Source: an uncultured Alphaproteobacteria bacterium (GTDB lineage: Bacteria; Pseudomonadota; Alphaproteobacteria; RF32; CAG-239). From it: DNA of 14,968 bases. The notes beneath the pieces are model-generated. The model was not told the DNA's origin. It saw only the letters and a program-made list of their open reading frames with translations, and did not search any database. The stretch's first letter is position 1; each line of letters opens with the position of its first letter. The DNA is taken from the NCBI GenBank assembly GCA_934277435.1, contig CAKQUE010000017.1, positions 1-14,968 on the forward strand. The letters are read 5' to 3'. A program made the translations under genes and the position numbers. Below, piece after piece: positions 13,225 to 14,968 of this stretch.

Positions 13225-13893
13225 TTATTTGTTAAGTTGATATTGTGGCAATGCCTTTAATTTTAGATATATCTTAGCTGCCATATCATTAATTATATTT
13301 GTGTATTCTTGCATACATTCTTTAGTTTTATCTGGCAATGATTCATGCAATGTTTGCATTTCTTGCGGTGTCATTTTATTCTTTAAGCAACTCATTGTTT
13401 TTTCATGCCAATAAGCAGCATCTGCGCGGGATATAGCCGTTACAATTGCTACATCGGTTAAACCATCTGTTTTAGGCCCTCCAATAACAGAATAATCTAC
13501 TTGCGGATTAAAAATAAACCAATATACCCAAGCATCTATCATATTATACCCGTGCCCATGAGATTGCAGCACTCCATCGTATAACGGTCGCCAACATCCT
13601 TCTTCATCATTTTTATTATCAGGATTATCCATTTGTGCTATGACTTGTTTTTTTATTTCTAATAAATTCATTTCGCCAAACATAACAGAGGCATTCATAA
13701 TTCCATCTGCATAATTTTTTTCATTATGATGCGGATCCAATCTTTTCCCATATTGATCTTTAATCAGAGCAAACCCGTTGGCAAATTGTGATTCTTTATA
13801 TAAATCATAATCTGTGTCATCAAATCCTTTTATTTGATCGTTACAAGCCCAAAGTAAAAATAAAATAGGTAAAAAAATCTTATATTTTATCAT
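13225..13893 (-). CDS. Putative lipoprotein, family not recognised
   Basis: The 222-residue product begins MIKYKIFLPILFLLWACND: a short basic n-region, a hydrophobic core and L-W-A-C, an acceptable lipobox although Trp at -2 is uncommon. The acylated Cys would be residue 17. The mature part is acidic and helical, with several Trp and four Cys, including a central YDGVLQSHGHGYNMIDAWVYW segment. I prefer the ATG at 13893: AAAGGA is 6 bases upstream of it but directly abuts the ATG at 13899. A terminator of the upstream minus-strand unit lies just before it, so it is transcribed separately. No function can be assigned. Confidence 0.7.
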   Translation of the reverse strand: MIKYKIFLPILFLLWACNDQIKGFDDTDYDLYKESQFANGFALIKDQYGKRLDPHHNEKNYADGIMNASVMFGEMNLLEIKKQVIAQMDNPDNKNDEEGCWRPLYDGVLQSHGHGYNMIDAWVYWFIFNPQVDYSVIGGPKTDGLTDVAIVTAISRADAAYWHEKTMSCLKNKMTPQEMQTLHESLPDKTKECMQEYTNIINDMAAKIYLKLKALPQYQLNK

Positions 13894-13961
13894 ATTCATT
13901 CCTTTTATATAGAAAATTATGAGAATATCCGAATTCGCACTAATTATGCTAATAACATTTT

Positions 13962-13991
13962 TGAAAAAGGCAAGGAATTTTTCCTTGCCTT
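13962..13991 (-). terminator. Intrinsic terminator, minus orientation
   Basis: AAGGCAAGGAA (13967-13977) and TTCCTTGCCTT (13981-13991) form a perfect 11-bp stem with a 3-base loop. On the minus strand it is followed at once by TTT and C. It lies 7 bases past the stop codon of the broken frame at 13999 and ends the unit that begins with the gene at 14590. In the plus direction a weaker T-run starts 4 bases later. Confidence 0.85.
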
Positions 13992-13998
13992 ATAGTTT

Positions 13999-14121
13999 TT
14001 ACCATTTCTTTGGGTATTTAACATATACTGGAACAGAATCTTGACATTCATCAAGATAATTGTTCAATTTTTACTTTAGCGATAAGAAAAAACTTTGACA
14101 ATCCGCCATAGTTAGCAACAT
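13999..14121 (-). pseudogene. Short frame interrupted by one in-frame TAA
   Basis: Between the 152-residue gene and its terminator, one minus-strand frame reads MLLTMADCQSFFLSLK, then TAA (14073-14071), then KLNNYLDECQDSVPVYVKYP and KKW before TAA. The frame stays open on both sides of the single stop, and CAA would restore a coherent product of about 40 residues. That suggests a small gene broken by one point change; the part after the stop might also start independently at TTG. No ribosome site is evident, so this call is tentative. Confidence 0.35.
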
Positions 14122-14131
14122 ATCAACTTTA

Positions 14132-14590
14132 TCATGCAAAAGCTTTTTTAAGCTCCAGATTATTTTGTTGAGCCAATTGTATCAATTTGTTTTTTATGTT
14201 ACTCTCTCGATATGGTATTACAACATTTTCCGATAGATTTTCTAAAAACCATTCTACGTATCTGTTTGCAGTAAGCTTTTGTCCTGCCTTTTTATATTCA
14301 ATAAACTTTTTTCTCTGGACTTGCTTAAAATATTCTCTAAATGGCGCATATTTGTTATCTCTGGCTTTGCCACGCTTTTGGGCTTGCTCTTTGCGGTCTT
14401 CAGCAACAATAGCTTCAAAGGTAGTAGCATGAATATCGCTCCAATCTTTTCTTGCTTCTTCGAGTAATTCCGCCGCCCAAGATAATAGCTGTTGCTGAAG
14501 TTCTTTATTTTGATGCAAATATTCATTATGCAAACACATTTCATCAAATTTGCGCAATGCCCTAAAAGGTATAATTTCTTTGTAATTCAT
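14132..14590 (-). CDS. Uncharacterised charged helical protein, 152 residues
   Basis: A very polar, mostly helical protein without signal or membrane segments. The N-terminal half is rich in Gln, Glu and Leu (ELQQQLLSWAAELLEEARKD). The C-terminal half is basic and aromatic: KYAPFREYFKQVQRKKFIEY, then LTANRYVEWFLENL and a final NIKNKLIQLAQQNNLELKKA. The last part has the look of a nucleic-acid-binding helical bundle and recalls small accessory-element proteins, but I cannot name a family. The start is firm, with AAAGGAG 5 bases before the ATG. It lies next to the tRNA-linked repeats and heads a minus-strand unit that includes the broken frame at 13999. No clear promoter was found upstream. Confidence 0.7.
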   Translation of the reverse strand: MNYKEIIPFRALRKFDEMCLHNEYLHQNKELQQQLLSWAAELLEEARKDWSDIHATTFEAIVAEDRKEQAQKRGKARDNKYAPFREYFKQVQRKKFIEYKKAGQKLTANRYVEWFLENLSENVVIPYRESNIKNKLIQLAQQNNLELKKAFA

Positions 14591-14665
14591 CTATGCTCCT
14601 TTTCTAAAATAAGATTTATATTATTTTAATTAGGTTGCAAAAATTAAATACGCAAGTGATATGCG

Positions 14666-14800
14666 TTGCCGCTGCGTCCTCGCTCGGTTTCACCTCGTCG
14701 GCGTACTTCCATCCGCCTCTCGCCCTTGTCGGCCCCACTTTTTCGTGGCTCCTCATCCCGCCACTCCGAATAACAAAAAAGGCTACCTTTCGGTAACCTT
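14666..14800 (-). repeat. 135-bp direct repeat, copy 1
   Basis: Identical to 14834-14968 over all 135 bases, with a 168-base period. It is much richer in GC than its surroundings. Read on the minus strand it holds a terminator hairpin, then a stable hairpin CCAC-GAAAAA-GTGG, a GGCG/CGCC hairpin (14699-14716) and CCG/CGG pairs near the end. Long frames on the minus strand through it exist only because it lacks stops and is repeated; I do not call them genes. Left of 14666 the interval 14591-14665 holds nothing else apart from the ribosome site of the adjacent gene. Confidence 0.9.
14774..14800 (-). terminator. Terminator inside repeat copy 1
   Basis: On the minus strand AAGGTTACC/GGTAGCCTT forms a 9-bp stem with one T-G wobble and a GAAA loop, followed by six T. 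On the plus strand the wobble becomes a C-A mismatch, so the minus transcript is the functional one. It follows the tRNA-Gly-like 3' end at 14811-14829 by 10 bases. Confidence 0.8.
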
Positions 14801-14810
14801 CTTTTATTAT

Positions 14811-14829
14811 TGGAGCGGGCAATGGGATT
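14811..14829 (-). other. tRNA-Gly-like 3' end between repeat copies (possible attachment-site remnant)
   Basis: On the minus strand the 19 bases AATCCCATTGCCCGCTCCA read as the end of a tRNA: the last three T-loop bases, a 5-base T-stem strand CCCAT, a 7-base acceptor strand TGCCCGC, discriminator T and CCA. The acceptor strand would pair with GCGGGCA, the start of many bacterial tRNA-Gly. The preceding bases (GGCAAAGCC) are not a tRNA body, so only the tail is here. Site-specific recombinases that use tRNA genes leave such 3' fragments. Confidence 0.6.
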
Positions 14830-14833
14830 GGCT

Positions 14834-14968
14834 TTGCCGCTGCGTCCTCGCTCGGTTTCACCTCGTCGGCGTACTTCCATCCGCCTCTCGCCCTTGTCGG
14901 CCCCACTTTTTCGTGGCTCCTCATCCCGCCACTCCGAATAACAAAAAAGGCTACCTTTCGGTAACCTT
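14834..14968 (-). repeat. 135-bp direct repeat, copy 2 (cut by window edge)
   Basis: Identical to copy 1 throughout and reaches the last base of the window, so its true right end is unknown. Copy 1 continues past the matching point into the tRNA-Gly-like tail, so a tRNA-Gly gene or a further tail would be expected just outside. Confidence 0.9.
14942..14968 (-). terminator. Terminator inside repeat copy 2
   Basis: Same hairpin and T-run as in copy 1, ending exactly at the window edge. It would end a minus-strand transcript arriving from beyond the window, plausibly a tRNA. Confidence 0.75.

Noticed and set aside
14616..14924. Minus-strand frames of 102 and 78 residues through the right-edge repeats
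   Set aside because: They translate the same 135-bp repeat twice, pass through terminator hairpins and the tRNA-like tail, and have no ribosome site.
14666..14968. CRISPR array at the right edge
   Set aside because: Only two units are seen, the repeat is 135 bp, far too long, the spacer is a tRNA-like tail, and no cas genes are near.

Overview
The window looks like part of the chromosome of an AT-rich alphaproteobacterium. The evidence is a family-4 uracil-DNA glycosylase with the long N-terminal extension seen in alphaproteobacteria, a TPR lipoprotein of an alphaproteobacterial type, and a tolQRA cluster with a TonB-like TolA C-terminus. The pilin-like protein beginning with an LGRSMIEMLGVL segment is a type I associate with uncultured gut Alphaproteobacteria. 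That last point is recall, not a search result.

Left part (1-5620). A sigma70-like promoter is followed by a multi-helix leader RNA (about 255-426) that ends in an intrinsic terminator. The terminator's 5' strand can instead pair with an upstream helix. Next comes a secreted or pilus-like protein (459-1130). The TPR lipoprotein (minus) and the uracil-DNA glycosylase (plus) are divergent and share one intergenic region holding both promoters. Two adjacent genes for exported proteins follow; they share a cysteine pattern and look like old paralogues. A strong terminator closes this part.

Centre (5621-6668). Three compact transcription units lie head to tail. Each has a -35 box starting one or two bases after the previous terminator T-run, a 15-17 bp spacer to a conserved AGTATTATA block, a leader of about 100-125 nt without a Shine-Dalgarno site, a short hydrophobic reading frame (82, 28 and 27 codons) with a cysteine at residue 16-19, and an intrinsic terminator. 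I do not recognise this array, and it is the best candidate in the window for an undescribed system.

Right of the array are tolQ-tolR-tolA (inner-membrane motor of the Tol-Pal envelope system; tolB and pal do not follow) and nagA-nagB (overlapping genes for N-acetylglucosamine-6-phosphate breakdown), closed by a terminator shared with a convergent gene.

Right end (11151-14968). All genes are on the minus strand and mostly unknown: a 181-residue protein with a clear promoter, a 332-residue protein with a possible DHH-like motif, a lipoprotein, a short broken frame and a charged helical protein. The region is framed by a repeat. Two identical 135-bp copies sit 168 bp apart at the right edge, separated by 33 bases containing an apparent tRNA-Gly 3' end. 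A decayed third copy lies near 13000. This arrangement suggests an accessory region anchored at a tRNA-Gly gene just outside the window.
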